Below, one piece after another: positions 8,557 to 16,840 of a stretch of 64,000 bases of DNA (positions are counted from its first letter, which is position 1; every line of letters begins with the position of its first letter). Under the pieces are notes generated by a model. The model was given only the letters and a program-made list of their open reading frames with translations, was not told the origin of the DNA and made no database searches. The position numbers and the translations under genes are program-made. Location: assembly GCA_002498365.1 (NCBI GenBank), contig DAHB01000003.1, positions 62,001-126,000 of the forward strand, written 5' to 3'. This stretch comes from Methanomassiliicoccaceae archaeon UBA421 (lineage in GTDB: Archaea > Thermoplasmatota > Thermoplasmata > Methanomassiliicoccales > Methanomethylophilaceae).

Positions 8557-10239
8557 TCAGCGGTGCGTGAAAACGGCCTCTATCTTCTCGGGCGTGACCT
8601 TCTCTAGTCTTACGAAACCGACCCTCTCGAACTGCACGGTGTCGTTCTTTTCCTTCAACACCGCATCTTCGGCAAGCCCTTCCAAGGTCGTACCGTCCGG
8701 CATCAGGACCGTCGCAGGTATGCTGCCGCGGCAGACCCACTGGACCGCGCGGACCCCGGTCTTGAGGATCGACACGTCGTTTCCGTCGTAGACCGCCGGC
8801 GTTCCGTACTTTATGTTGCAAAGGTCCTTCAGCCTTATCTCCTTGGCATCGGCGAAAATCTTCGAGTCGCCCGCGGACATGAAGACGGTATTGCTTCCTT
8901 CGACGGCGTATTTACGGGTTCCGCGTTCCGCGTGATCGGGATGCAGGGGTGCGAAACCGAATATCTTATCTACGCCGGAGATGTCGTACCTGACCGGGTC
9001 CTGGACGAAGAAGTATCTGTTGGACGTCTCGTCGATTATGTCGCGGTTCATTCCGTACAGATTGTCCCAGGAGAACTGTATGTCCACGGATTTCATCCCG
9101 GATTCCACCCAATAGCGTCTGATGGCCTCCGGCCTGATACCTCTTCTCTCCATTGCCCTGACGGTACCGGTCCTCACGTCGTCCCAGCCCGAGTACTCTC
9201 CGTCGCGGATGCACTGCTTGATGATCGATGTCTTCAGGACCGAGTCGGGTATGTTCACCAGTCCGTAGTGATAGTAGATCGGCTTCTTCCACCCGAAGTA
9301 GTCGAATATGTACTCCTGCCTGTTGGTGTTGTTCAAGTGGTCCTTCCCGCGTATGACGTGTGTCATCCCCATCAGGTGATCGTCGATCGCCACAGAGAGG
9401 TTCATCATGGGATAGGCGCAGTACTTCCCGCCCACTATCGGATGCGGATGGAGCACCACGCGCAGCGCCACGAAATCCCTGACCGCGGGGTTTGGATGGT
9501 TCAGATCGGTTTTGACGACTGCCACAGCCTCCCCTTCGCCGTATCCTCCGGACAGCAGCCCGTCGTATCTCTCCAGCTGCACTTCGACCGGAAGCTCCCT
9601 GCAGGGGCACGCCTCTCCTTTTTCCTTGAGTCCGCGCCATTCGTCGCCGTTGCAGGTGCAGATGTACGCGTTACCCATCTCGATGAGCTTTCTGACATGG
9701 TCATAGTAGATCTCGAACCTGTCGGACTGGACGTAAGTCTCGTCGATCTTGACCCCAAGCCAATCAAGGTCCTCGGGGATCATCCTGTAGGCTTCCGGGT
9801 CTATCTTCTCCGGGTTGGTGTCCTCCATCCTGAGGATCAGCTTCCCACCATATCTCTTGACGTACTCGTCGTTCAGGACAGAAACTCTGGTGTGGCCTAT
9901 GTGCAGAGGGCCCGAGGGGCCCGGGGCGATGCGCATAACGATCTTGCCGTCAGCATCTTCCAGCGCCGGCAGCTCGTATTTGCGTTCTTTCTTCTCTTTC
10001 ACCAGCATGGAGGAGTCCATCTTTTCGAGTTCGGACGTCTGGCGGTCGAGCCCCATCGCGTTCACATCCGATACGATGGAATCCACCAGTTCTCCGATCT
10101 CCGCCGACCTGGAACGGCATTCAGGAAAACCGCCGAGGATCTTGCCCAGGACGGCCTTCGGGTTCGCCCTGCCTTTGAAAAACACTGCGTTCTGAAGTGC
10201 GAACTTTCTGATGGTTACTTCCAGGCTCTCCGATGTCAT
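8557..10239 (-). CDS. gltX: Glutamyl-tRNA synthetase, archaeal type
   Basis: Class I synthetase charging tRNA-Glu (and in archaea usually also tRNA-Gln for later amidation). The HIGH signature is PLHIGHTRVS (HIGH at residues 113-116); the second signature is degenerate, SVLKTS at about 333-338, as in many archaeal GluRS. A CTC...CPC set of four cysteines near residues 194-213 probably binds zinc. The C-terminal beta-barrel anticodon-binding domain is of the GlnRS type, which separates it from bacterial GluRS. ATG 10239 is about 25 bases downstream of a minus-strand TATATAAG box, so the message is leaderless. The gene is divergent from the ubiD-like gene. Confidence 0.95.
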   Translation of the reverse strand: MTSESLEVTIRKFALQNAVFFKGRANPKAVLGKILGGFPECRSRSAEIGELVDSIVSDVNAMGLDRQTSELEKMDSSMLVKEKKERKYELPALEDADGKIVMRIAPGPSGPLHIGHTRVSVLNDEYVKRYGGKLILRMEDTNPEKIDPEAYRMIPEDLDWLGVKIDETYVQSDRFEIYYDHVRKLIEMGNAYICTCNGDEWRGLKEKGEACPCRELPVEVQLERYDGLLSGGYGEGEAVAVVKTDLNHPNPAVRDFVALRVVLHPHPIVGGKYCAYPMMNLSVAIDDHLMGMTHVIRGKDHLNNTNRQEYIFDYFGWKKPIYYHYGLVNIPDSVLKTSIIKQCIRDGEYSGWDDVRTGTVRAMERRGIRPEAIRRYWVESGMKSVDIQFSWDNLYGMNRDIIDETSNRYFFVQDPVRYDISGVDKIFGFAPLHPDHAERGTRKYAVEGSNTVFMSAGDSKIFADAKEIRLKDLCNIKYGTPAVYDGNDVSILKTGVRAVQWVCRGSIPATVLMPDGTTLEGLAEDAVLKEKNDTVQFERVGFVRLEKVTPEKIEAVFTHR

Positions 10240-10322
10240 CGGCCATGAATTCTGATGCTTATATAAATCGTTGACCGCTCGGTCCTCACTTATAATTAAT
10301 ACCTCGGAGATAATCTGCATCT

Positions 10323-11591
10323 ATGACAGTCAAAGAATCGCTTGCCGGCTCGGTCGAGAAGATCGAGAGGAAAGTCGACCCGGCCTCCGGAGAGGTCACG
10401 GAGATCCTCGCCAAAGACCAGGCGAAGACGGTCTACTTCACAGATCTGAACGGAGGCAGGGCGATCGGCAACCGCTTCTCCACCAGGGAGAAGATCGCCG
10501 GCGCTCTGGGCATAAAAACATCGGAGATAGTCGATGCCATGGCGGCCGCGGTGAGCTGCCCCAAGCCTTACACCGAGACCGAGGGCCCTGCCTTCAGAGA
10601 GGTCTCCGGGAAGGCGGACCTGACGGAAATGCCCATACCCAAGTACTATCCCGAGGATGGCGGATGCTACATATCCGCAGGCATCATAGTCGCCGAATGG
10701 AACGGGATAAGGAATGTCTCTTTCCACAGGATGATGATAATGGACCGCGACAAGATCGCTGTCCGTCTCGTACCCAGGCACCTTTTCACTATGCAGAAGG
10801 CGGCCAAAAAGGAAGGGAAGGAGCTGAAGATATCCATATGCGTCGGAGTTCCGGCCGAAGTCCTTCTGGCCGCGGCCACATCGATGGACTACGGCGCCGA
10901 CGAGCTGGAGGTCGCCTCCGCCCTGCGCATAAACGCCGGCAAGTCCCCGCTGGAGGTCGGCAGGTGCGACAACGGCCTTCTGGTTCCGGCGGATACCGAC
11001 TACGTCTTCGAGGGGCGTATCACGCTGGACGAGACATCAGAAGGCCCGTTCGTGGACATCACCGGCACATACGACATGGTGAGGCAGCAGCCGATCATCA
11101 AGATCGATAAGGTCTGGACATGCAGGGACCCGATATTCCATCTTCTCCTGCCGGGCGGATGGGAGCACTTCCTGCTGATGGGGCTCCCGAGGGAGCCGAT
11201 GATCCTCAGGACCGTAAGGCAGGCGGTGCCCAGGGTGAAGGCCGTCCGTCTGACCGAAGGGGGGTGCTGCTGGTTCAACGGGGTCGTGTCGATCGCCAAG
11301 AACAAGGAGGGAGACGGGGTCAACGCCATCATGGCGGCCTTCACGGGCCACCCCTCGATGAAACAGGTGATCATCGTCGACGACGACATCGACATCTCAG
11401 ACGACCGCGAGGTCGAATGGGCTGTGGCCACGAGGATGCAGGCCGACAAGATAATAACGATACCGGGCGCCGCGGGGTCGTCGCTGGACCCGAGCAGCAA
11501 GGGCACAACGTGGAAGGTTGGCTATGACGCTACCCTCCCGCTGGACGCCGATCTGACGCTGTTCAGGAAGGCGTTGGTGGCCAGAAACTGA
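10323..11591 (+). CDS. UbiD-family decarboxylase, probable anhydromevalonate phosphate decarboxylase
   Basis: Prenylated-FMN-dependent decarboxylase of the UbiD family (422 residues, normal length for the short archaeal branch). Family features visible are the central segment with PLEVGRCDNGLLVPADTD, the EGPFVDITGTYD motif that carries metal and cofactor ligands, and the C-terminal DDDIDISDDREVEWAVATR stretch with the catalytic acidic residues. In archaea this branch is known to act in the archaeal mevalonate pathway on trans-anhydromevalonate 5-phosphate; that function is inferred from clade resemblance, since no other isoprenoid gene is adjacent. UbiX, needed to make the cofactor, is not in the window. 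It is divergent from gltX. Confidence 0.85.
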   Translation: MTVKESLAGSVEKIERKVDPASGEVTEILAKDQAKTVYFTDLNGGRAIGNRFSTREKIAGALGIKTSEIVDAMAAAVSCPKPYTETEGPAFREVSGKADLTEMPIPKYYPEDGGCYISAGIIVAEWNGIRNVSFHRMMIMDRDKIAVRLVPRHLFTMQKAAKKEGKELKISICVGVPAEVLLAAATSMDYGADELEVASALRINAGKSPLEVGRCDNGLLVPADTDYVFEGRITLDETSEGPFVDITGTYDMVRQQPIIKIDKVWTCRDPIFHLLLPGGWEHFLLMGLPREPMILRTVRQAVPRVKAVRLTEGGCCWFNGVVSIAKNKEGDGVNAIMAAFTGHPSMKQVIIVDDDIDISDDREVEWAVATRMQADKIITIPGAAGSSLDPSSKGTTWKVGYDATLPLDADLTLFRKALVARN

Positions 11592-11653
11592 CATAGGTCT
11601 TAAAATAAGCGGAAGCATACCGAAGAGCATATCCCAACGGGAAAGGTGAATAA

Positions 11654-11773
11654 ATGGCAGTTGAAGATATGGGAGAGAAGAACAGGAAGCGCAACAACAA
11701 GATCATAGGGACCGTAATGTTCCTTGCGGTGCTGGCAGTTACGGTGTTCGCGTTCTTTTACTATCCCAACTGA
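11654..11773 (+). CDS. 39-residue single-span membrane protein
   Basis: This frame encodes a very short protein: a basic N-terminal half (GEKNRKRNNK) followed by one hydrophobic helix, residues about 17-37, ending in YYPN. ATG 11654 is preceded by AAAGGTGA, a good ribosome binding site, and a TATA-like CTTAAAATAAG lies at about 11600-11610. It ends in TGA just before the convergent purA gene. No family is recognised. The combination of promoter, ribosome site and coherent membrane segment makes a real gene likely, but conservation could not be tested. Confidence 0.6.
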   Translation: MAVEDMGEKNRKRNNKIIGTVMFLAVLAVTVFAFFYYPN

Positions 11774-11788
11774 AGAAACGTTTTAATT

Positions 11789-13093
11789 TCAGCTGTGCCA
11801 GGGATTGCGGCGGACGATCGTCTCCTCGCGTCCCGGCCCAACACTAACTATGTCCACGGGGACCTTCAGGCTTTCCTCTATCAGGGAAATGTAGGACCTC
11901 ATCTCTTCGGGCAGGGCCTCGTATCCGTTCCTTACGACCTCTGCTGTATCGTTCCATCCTTCCCAGCCTTTCATGGTCTTGTACACGGGCTTCGCGGCCT
12001 CGATCTTGGAAAGGGAGGCGGGGAAGTGTCTGATAACATCGCCGTCTATCTCGTATGCGGTGCAGACCTTGACCTCTTTATATCCGCAGAGTACGTCGAT
12101 CTTCGTTATGGCGATGGAGGTGAAACCGCTAAGTCTGGTAGAATGCTCGGCCTGGACGAGGTCGAGCCAGCCGCATCTGCGTCCGCGTCCGGTCACGACG
12201 CCGAATTCTCCGCCCAGCCTCTGAAGCTCCTCCTCTTCCTCTCCCTCCATCTCTGTCACCATCGGCCCCTCGCCGACACGCGTGGTGTAGGCTTTCAGGC
12301 ACCCGATGACGCTGTCTATCTTCTTGGGGGCCACCCCTGCACCGGTGCAGGCCCCGCCTGCACATGTCGAGGAAGAGGTCACATAGGGATATGTTCCATG
12401 GTCTATGTCCAGCATCGCGCCTTGGGCGCCTTCGAAAACAATTTTTTTGCCCGCGTCGAGCGCGTCGTTGATCAGGACGGAAGTGTCGCACACAAGCCCG
12501 TCGACCATGTCACGCCATCGCATCATTTTGGCGAAGAGCGATCCGTTCGTGCATTCGCATTTTTCGGCGTCCATCATATCGAGGAGGTCTTTCTTGTAGG
12601 GGATCATGAAAGAGATCTTCTCTTTCAGAAGGTCTTCCTCGTAAAGGTCTCCGACCCTGAACCCGATTCGGGATATCTTATCCTGGTATGCGGGCCCTAT
12701 GCCCTTTTTTGTTGTCCCGACGGGTTTGTTGCCACGGTATTTCTCCTCGGCGCCGTCGAGCTTCTTGTGATAGTTCATGATGAGGTGCGCACGGTCGGAG
12801 ATCTTCAGGTTGGCTATGGAGCCGCCTGCGTCGACGATCCGTTTTATCTCGCCTTCCATCTCTTCCATGTTTATGACCACGCCGTTGCCGATAACGGCGG
12901 TCTTGTCTGGCCTAAGGACCCCGGAGGGAAGTGCCTGTAGCTTGAAGGTCTTGCCATCGACGATGATGGTGTGGCCGGCGTTGTTTCCGCCCTGGAATCT
13001 GACGACCATCTCGGCATCCTCCGCCAGATAGTCTGTGATCTTTCCTTTACCCTCGTCTCCCCACTGTGCGCCTATTATTACTAGACCCGGCAA
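11789..13093 (-). CDS. purA: Adenylosuccinate synthetase
   Basis: GTP-dependent ligation of aspartate to IMP, first committed step of AMP synthesis. The N terminus carries the P-loop-like GAQWGDEGKGK (residues 8-18) with catalytic Asp and the NNAGHT segment with the catalytic His; the C-terminal half has the GRGRRCGWLD-type IMP and GTP contacts. Length, 434 residues, is that of the full family. The start is TTG at 13093, preceded by GGTGAG at a proper distance; no ATG upstream is in frame near the conserved start. The gene is followed closely on the same strand by nothing and is convergent with the 39-residue membrane protein. Confidence 0.96.
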   Translation of the reverse strand: MPGLVIIGAQWGDEGKGKITDYLAEDAEMVVRFQGGNNAGHTIIVDGKTFKLQALPSGVLRPDKTAVIGNGVVINMEEMEGEIKRIVDAGGSIANLKISDRAHLIMNYHKKLDGAEEKYRGNKPVGTTKKGIGPAYQDKISRIGFRVGDLYEEDLLKEKISFMIPYKKDLLDMMDAEKCECTNGSLFAKMMRWRDMVDGLVCDTSVLINDALDAGKKIVFEGAQGAMLDIDHGTYPYVTSSSTCAGGACTGAGVAPKKIDSVIGCLKAYTTRVGEGPMVTEMEGEEEEELQRLGGEFGVVTGRGRRCGWLDLVQAEHSTRLSGFTSIAITKIDVLCGYKEVKVCTAYEIDGDVIRHFPASLSKIEAAKPVYKTMKGWEGWNDTAEVVRNGYEALPEEMRSYISLIEESLKVPVDIVSVGPGREETIVRRNPWHS

Positions 13094-13134
13094 CCGCTCA
13101 CCGAAACGTCAAGAGCGTTCCCCTATAAAATGTC

Positions 13135-14241
13135 TTATCGGTGTGCATCGGGGCTCGAAGCACGGTAAATTTCGACGATTTCGCTAAGCGGAAGGTCGGT
13201 CTTGAACGAGGTCGGGGACATGTGCGTTCTGGATGCTTTTCCATGCTGGCACAATGCATCGACCATGAAATCAATCTTAGGCGGCGACATCTTGATGTGG
13301 GAGGAAAGCTCGCTGAGATCGTAGACGAAGACCTCGGAATCTATCTCGCCCCGCCAAAGGTCAAGCATCTTGCGGCATCTGCGTTCGTCCGCCATCCCCT
13401 CGGGAGACATCCCTCCGAGGATATCGGGGTCGTGCAGGTTCCCGGTCCAGAACGGGCCTAGACGGTGCAGATCGTCAGGTCTGGACGATATCGAGCGCTC
13501 CATGGTCTTCATGTCGTAACGCATGTATCCGAGCTGGGAGAGGGTCTTGTCTGCGGCCTCGGCGCCCTCTGTCACCCGTACGTACGTCCTGTAGTAGTGG
13601 TCGGCGGAGAACGACAGCATCGGAGACATCCCGCGGTCGAATTTTGCCAGCTCCCTCGCTATGGTGCACATGAGTATCCGTAAACCTCCCTCGTGGCACA
13701 TGTAGCCCCTCACAGGTTCGGATTGATATCTCCTGCGGCATTTGGCGGAATGCGCTCCGGCCAAAGGGGCGGTGTCGGTGGCTGTGATGGCCAATATCCC
13801 CTTTCTGCTGCATCCCCTGATCGCAGATTGGATGAAGGGCGCCGGGGAGCCGAAAGGGTCCAGGTCCACGTATCCGAAGGCATGCTCGGAGAACAGGATG
13901 TGAAGATCCTTGTTAGACGGAGTGCAGTTACCGAGGCCGTTCAGCTCTATGTTGTTCCTAATATACTCCATAGAACCCGGGTTGATGTCGTTGGCCGTCA
14001 CCTCTGTCCCGGGCACCTCGTTGGCTATGCGTGCGGCCCGCGCGCCGGTGGCGGTCATGGCATCCGCGACGGTTATGCCCGGGCTCAGCGAACGCAGAAG
14101 CATAATGCTGACGTCACGGTTGAAGGCCATCTGCTCGTTGAAGAATATCTCGGAATTTTTCTTGCCCGGTCCGCCGGAAGAATGCTCCGAAGGCACCGAA
14201 AGAAATGTGCCTCCCTCCTTGACAACGATGTTTTTCGGCAT
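13135..14241 (-). CDS. trm1: tRNA (guanine26-N2)-dimethyltransferase
   Basis: SAM-dependent enzyme that makes N2,N2-dimethylguanosine at position 26 of tRNA. The 368-residue protein has the Rossmann SAM site (ADAMTATGARAARIANE, then EVTANDINP with the acidic ribose ligand) and the diagnostic catalytic motif DLDPFGSPAPF. The C-terminal domain of Trm1 with FWTGNLHD is complete. ATG 14241 overlaps the TGA of the upstream NTPase gene by one base, so the two are probably one transcript. Secure assignment. Confidence 0.95.
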   Translation of the reverse strand: MPKNIVVKEGGTFLSVPSEHSSGGPGKKNSEIFFNEQMAFNRDVSIMLLRSLSPGITVADAMTATGARAARIANEVPGTEVTANDINPGSMEYIRNNIELNGLGNCTPSNKDLHILFSEHAFGYVDLDPFGSPAPFIQSAIRGCSRKGILAITATDTAPLAGAHSAKCRRRYQSEPVRGYMCHEGGLRILMCTIARELAKFDRGMSPMLSFSADHYYRTYVRVTEGAEAADKTLSQLGYMRYDMKTMERSISSRPDDLHRLGPFWTGNLHDPDILGGMSPEGMADERRCRKMLDLWRGEIDSEVFVYDLSELSSHIKMSPPKIDFMVDALCQHGKASRTHMSPTSFKTDLPLSEIVEIYRASSPDAHR

Positions 14242-14786
14242 CAGAGGTCTTCACCGTTCATGAGGTGAATGATCTTGTAAGGCAGAAGATTGCGGTTGGT
14301 AGGCGTCACTTCGAGAATACGGACATCGTCGCGCCTTCTGATGTCCTGCAGAAGAGGATTCCTTGATTTTTTGTGAAGGGTTATTATCATGGGTTTTCCG
14401 ACATCGAGGGCCTCTTTGACGGCATCGATGAACGCAGGACACTCGACCTCCAGCTTTCCCACCTCGTCGATGACGATGATGTCGCAGTCCAGGCATGCGG
14501 ACCTTATAGCCTTAACGCCTATCTTTTCCAGCGCTTCGATGTCCACTCCGAGCTTTCCTACCATGATGCGGCTCTCGATCTCTGTGCTGGCGAAGACCTC
14601 GGTCTCGTTCGTCACGAGATTGCGTACCGAACAGCCGGTCTTCCGCCTGCCGTCGTCTATAGGCTCATTTATCATACCGCCTATGTGGAGTTCGCTGTCG
14701 CCCAGCATCTCTATGACTGTTTTCAGCACTTGTGTCTTTCCCGAACCGGGGAGACCCGTGATGCCGATCTTGATATCGTGAGCCAT
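14241..14786 (-). CDS. THEP1-type nucleoside-triphosphatase
   Basis: P-loop NTPase of the archaeal THEP1 family, related to human cancer-related NTPase; purified members hydrolyse ATP, GTP and other NTPs, but the cellular role is unclear. Visible motifs are the Walker A GLPGSGKT (residues 10-17), the family loop GGMINEPIDDGRRKTG, and the Walker B strand IIVIDEVGKLE. Length is 181 residues as expected. It precedes trm1 with a one-base overlap, suggesting coupling, though a link to tRNA modification is only contextual. Confidence 0.9.
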   Translation of the reverse strand: MAHDIKIGITGLPGSGKTQVLKTVIEMLGDSELHIGGMINEPIDDGRRKTGCSVRNLVTNETEVFASTEIESRIMVGKLGVDIEALEKIGVKAIRSACLDCDIIVIDEVGKLEVECPAFIDAVKEALDVGKPMIITLHKKSRNPLLQDIRRRDDVRILEVTPTNRNLLPYKIIHLMNGEDL

Positions 14787-14837
14787 AATTTCCTTACCCA
14801 GAGTACACCTGTATAGCGTTCCTAATATATAGTATAT

Positions 14838-15230
14838 TCACGGTTGAGGCGCCCCTTCGATATTTGATACGAACATCAGCGGATATCCAATCTCTGGGTC
14901 ATAACGCATTTCGGCGGTGACGGACACACCCTGGATCTTGATTTTCACGATAGCGTCGATTTTTTCACCGGTGAGAGAGAAATACGAATACCTATCCTTC
15001 GATTTGCCGAAAACACCGCGATCTATATGTATGCTGGCACTCTCAACATAAGGCTGCGAGCATATGCTTTTGACCATTGCGGCCTCCAATGCATCCACGC
15101 CTTCCAAGTTGATCGGTGTGCCCACGAACTGGTGGTAAACCGTCCCCATTTTGATTCCAGCCTCGAACAGCGCCCTTTCCCTCACAGAACAATTGAACCT
15201 GCCGGCAGCCAAAGACTCCCTGTCAGTCAT
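14838..15230 (-). CDS. mptD: Dihydroneopterin aldolase, archaeal MptD type
   Basis: Archaeal dihydroneopterin aldolases, unrelated to FolB, cleave dihydroneopterin to 6-hydroxymethyl-dihydropterin for methanopterin or folate synthesis. The 130-residue protein has the family's FEAGIKMGTVYHQFVGTPI segment (about residues 22-40) and the GEKIDAIVKIKIQGVSVTAEMRY strand region. Recognition is from family resemblance rather than a full active-site list. A minus-strand TATA-like box around 15254-15264 would give a start at or close to ATG 15230. The gene is divergent from nadA. It supplies the pterin used by enzymes such as the SHMT at 4.2 kb. Confidence 0.75.
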   Translation of the reverse strand: MTDRESLAAGRFNCSVRERALFEAGIKMGTVYHQFVGTPINLEGVDALEAAMVKSICSQPYVESASIHIDRGVFGKSKDRYSYFSLTGEKIDAIVKIKIQGVSVTAEMRYDPEIGYPLMFVSNIEGAPQP

Positions 15231-15312
15231 CCATTGGGGAATGCGCTCCGATTATATTTTTATAGCCTTTGACCGAAGTAAGGGTTTATTTACACAATCG
15301 TATAACGGCGCG

Positions 15313-16215
15313 ATGGAAGTCACACTCGAATCCATTCAGCAACTTAAAAAAGAGAAAAATGCGGTGGTGCTGGCGCACAATTACACCTTGCCCGAGGTAC
15401 AGGATGCGGCGGATTACGTGGGCGATTCCCTGGGTCTTTCGCGCAAAGCCGCAGAGACTGAGGCAGAGATTATCGTTTTCTGCGGCGTAAGCTTCATGGG
15501 CGAGACCGCCAAGATACTGAATCCCGACAAGAAGGTCCTTCTCCCGGAGCCGAGGGCCGGCTGCTCGATGGCGTCGATGTGCACGGCCCCCCAGGTCCGT
15601 GAAATGAAAAAACTGTATCCTGAGGCGGCCGTAGTGGCATATGTCAACACGACTGCGGACGTGAAGGCGGAAGCTGACATATGTTGTACTTCTTCAAACT
15701 CGGTCAAGGCAACCTCTTCCCTGGAAGAGAAGGACATAATATTCGTTCCGGACATGAATCTGGCCGCATACACGGCGCAAAAGTTGCCCGAGAAGAACAT
15801 AATACCTTTTCACGGGTACTGCTCCGCACACCATGGCATCACGAAATGGCAGATTGAAGACCTAAAGATACTGCACTCCGGGGCGGAAATAGTCAGTCAT
15901 CCGGAATGCGCGTTGGATGTTCTCGAAATGTCTGATTTCGTGGGGTCCACCGAGAAGATGATCGATCATGTTCGAGAATCCCCCAACGGCGAATTCATAA
16001 TAGCCACGGAGGTAGGGATGCTATACAGGCTCGGGAAGGCGCGTCCCGACGCCAAGTTCTATTTCCCTCCGAATGCACTATGCCAGACGATAAAGATGAC
16101 GGACCTCCGCCTCATTCACAGAGCGCTGAACGAATGCAAACAAGAGGTCGTTCTGGATCCGGATATTTCAATGAGGGCCCGTATACCGGTGGAGAGGATG
16201 CTATCCCTGCGCTGA
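15313..16215 (+). CDS. nadA: Quinolinate synthase
   Basis: 4Fe-4S enzyme that joins iminoaspartate and dihydroxyacetone phosphate into quinolinate for NAD synthesis. The 300-residue protein begins at ATG 15313, 21 bases after a GTTTATTTA box, and starts with the conserved VVLAHNYTLPEVQDAAD. The three cluster cysteines are visible in GCSMASMC (near residue 83), SHPECALD (near 197) and NALCQT (near 258), and the CSAHHGI and HPDK-type substrate segments are present. nadB/aspartate dehydrogenase and nadC are not adjacent. The longer upstream frame overlaps the divergent mptD gene and is rejected. Confidence 0.95.
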   Translation: MEVTLESIQQLKKEKNAVVLAHNYTLPEVQDAADYVGDSLGLSRKAAETEAEIIVFCGVSFMGETAKILNPDKKVLLPEPRAGCSMASMCTAPQVREMKKLYPEAAVVAYVNTTADVKAEADICCTSSNSVKATSSLEEKDIIFVPDMNLAAYTAQKLPEKNIIPFHGYCSAHHGITKWQIEDLKILHSGAEIVSHPECALDVLEMSDFVGSTEKMIDHVRESPNGEFIIATEVGMLYRLGKARPDAKFYFPPNALCQTIKMTDLRLIHRALNECKQEVVLDPDISMRARIPVERMLSLR

Positions 16216-16674
16216 TCAGCGGTACATCATTTCCCAGCCGCCCTTGGGGATGAGCTCTTTCAGCTCCCCGTCGTGAAGGTCCGCGGTCTGGAAGGACAGC
16301 TTTATCAGGTGCTTTATCAGGTCCTGGGACGGGACGCCGTCTATGTAGCTATGTATCACCTTGAACGAGATGAAGCCCTCATCGGAGTCCAGCAGGAAGC
16401 TGCCGTTGTTTATAGTGTTGTTGATCTTGTTCAGTTCGACGGTCAGCTCGTCCATCTTGCCGGGCGGGACCTGGAACATCAGGCGACAATATATGTTAAG
16501 GGTTTTGTGCTCGTCGTCGGCCGCAAGTACCATGCCGATCGGCATGTCTTCTCCGGTGGCCGTGAGATACACCACGGGCTCGTCCTCCGAGACCTCGTAC
16601 TTGTAATCGAAGCTGTCAAGCGCCTTGCAGACAGCATCCTTAACCGACTTCGCCCCTCTTCTCTTCCTGAACAT
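16216..16674 (-). CDS. YbjN-like protein of unknown function
   Basis: A soluble protein of about 152 residues with an alternating alpha/beta pattern resembling the YbjN/type III chaperone-like fold: SVKDAVCKALDSFDYKYEVSEDEP at the N terminus, a two-stranded MPIGMVLAADDEHKTLNIYC, and the FKVIHSYIDGVP segment with long C-terminal helix. Such proteins are annotated as putative sensory or regulatory, without a known reaction. ATG 16674 (MFRKRRG) is preferred because a TATA-like AAATACAC lies about 28 bases upstream; ATG 16701 would add nine residues. The stop directly abuts the convergent nadA stop. Confidence 0.7.
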   Translation of the reverse strand: MFRKRRGAKSVKDAVCKALDSFDYKYEVSEDEPVVYLTATGEDMPIGMVLAADDEHKTLNIYCRLMFQVPPGKMDELTVELNKINNTINNGSFLLDSDEGFISFKVIHSYIDGVPSQDLIKHLIKLSFQTADLHDGELKELIPKGGWEMMYR

Positions 16675-16780
16675 CGCGACCACGTACTCTGATGTACACA
16701 TGTGTATTTGTTTTTTGACAATTCAAGGATTTCTGCAAGGGAAAGTCAATATCTCTCCTGAGCATCCGGGTTACGAGGAA

Positions 16781-16838
16781 GGCCGGATGAAGATGATTTC
16801 ATGCTGATCCATGATGAGCCCTATGAGTGCTGACGGCC
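16781..16838 (+). ncRNA. Candidate C/D box guide RNA
   Basis: The stretch has the full order of an archaeal methylation-guide RNA: 5' stem GGCCG (16781-16785), C box GGATGA (16785-16790, one departure from UGAUGA), 13 bases, D' box CTGA (16804-16807), 3 bases, C' box ATGATGA (16811-16817), 12 bases, D box CTGA (16830-16833), and 3' stem CGGCC (16834-16838) that pairs perfectly with the 5' stem. A TATA-like CAATATC centred at 16751 is about 26 bases before the predicted 5' end. Box spacing matches the roughly 12-base guides of such RNAs. It fills the gap next to hjc. No target was assigned. Confidence 0.6.
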
Positions 16839-16840
16839 CC

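Noticed and set aside
15151..15312. An N-terminal extension of nadA
   Set aside because: The frame is open upstream but overlaps the divergent mptD gene and its promoter; the TATA-like box and family N terminus place the start at 15313.
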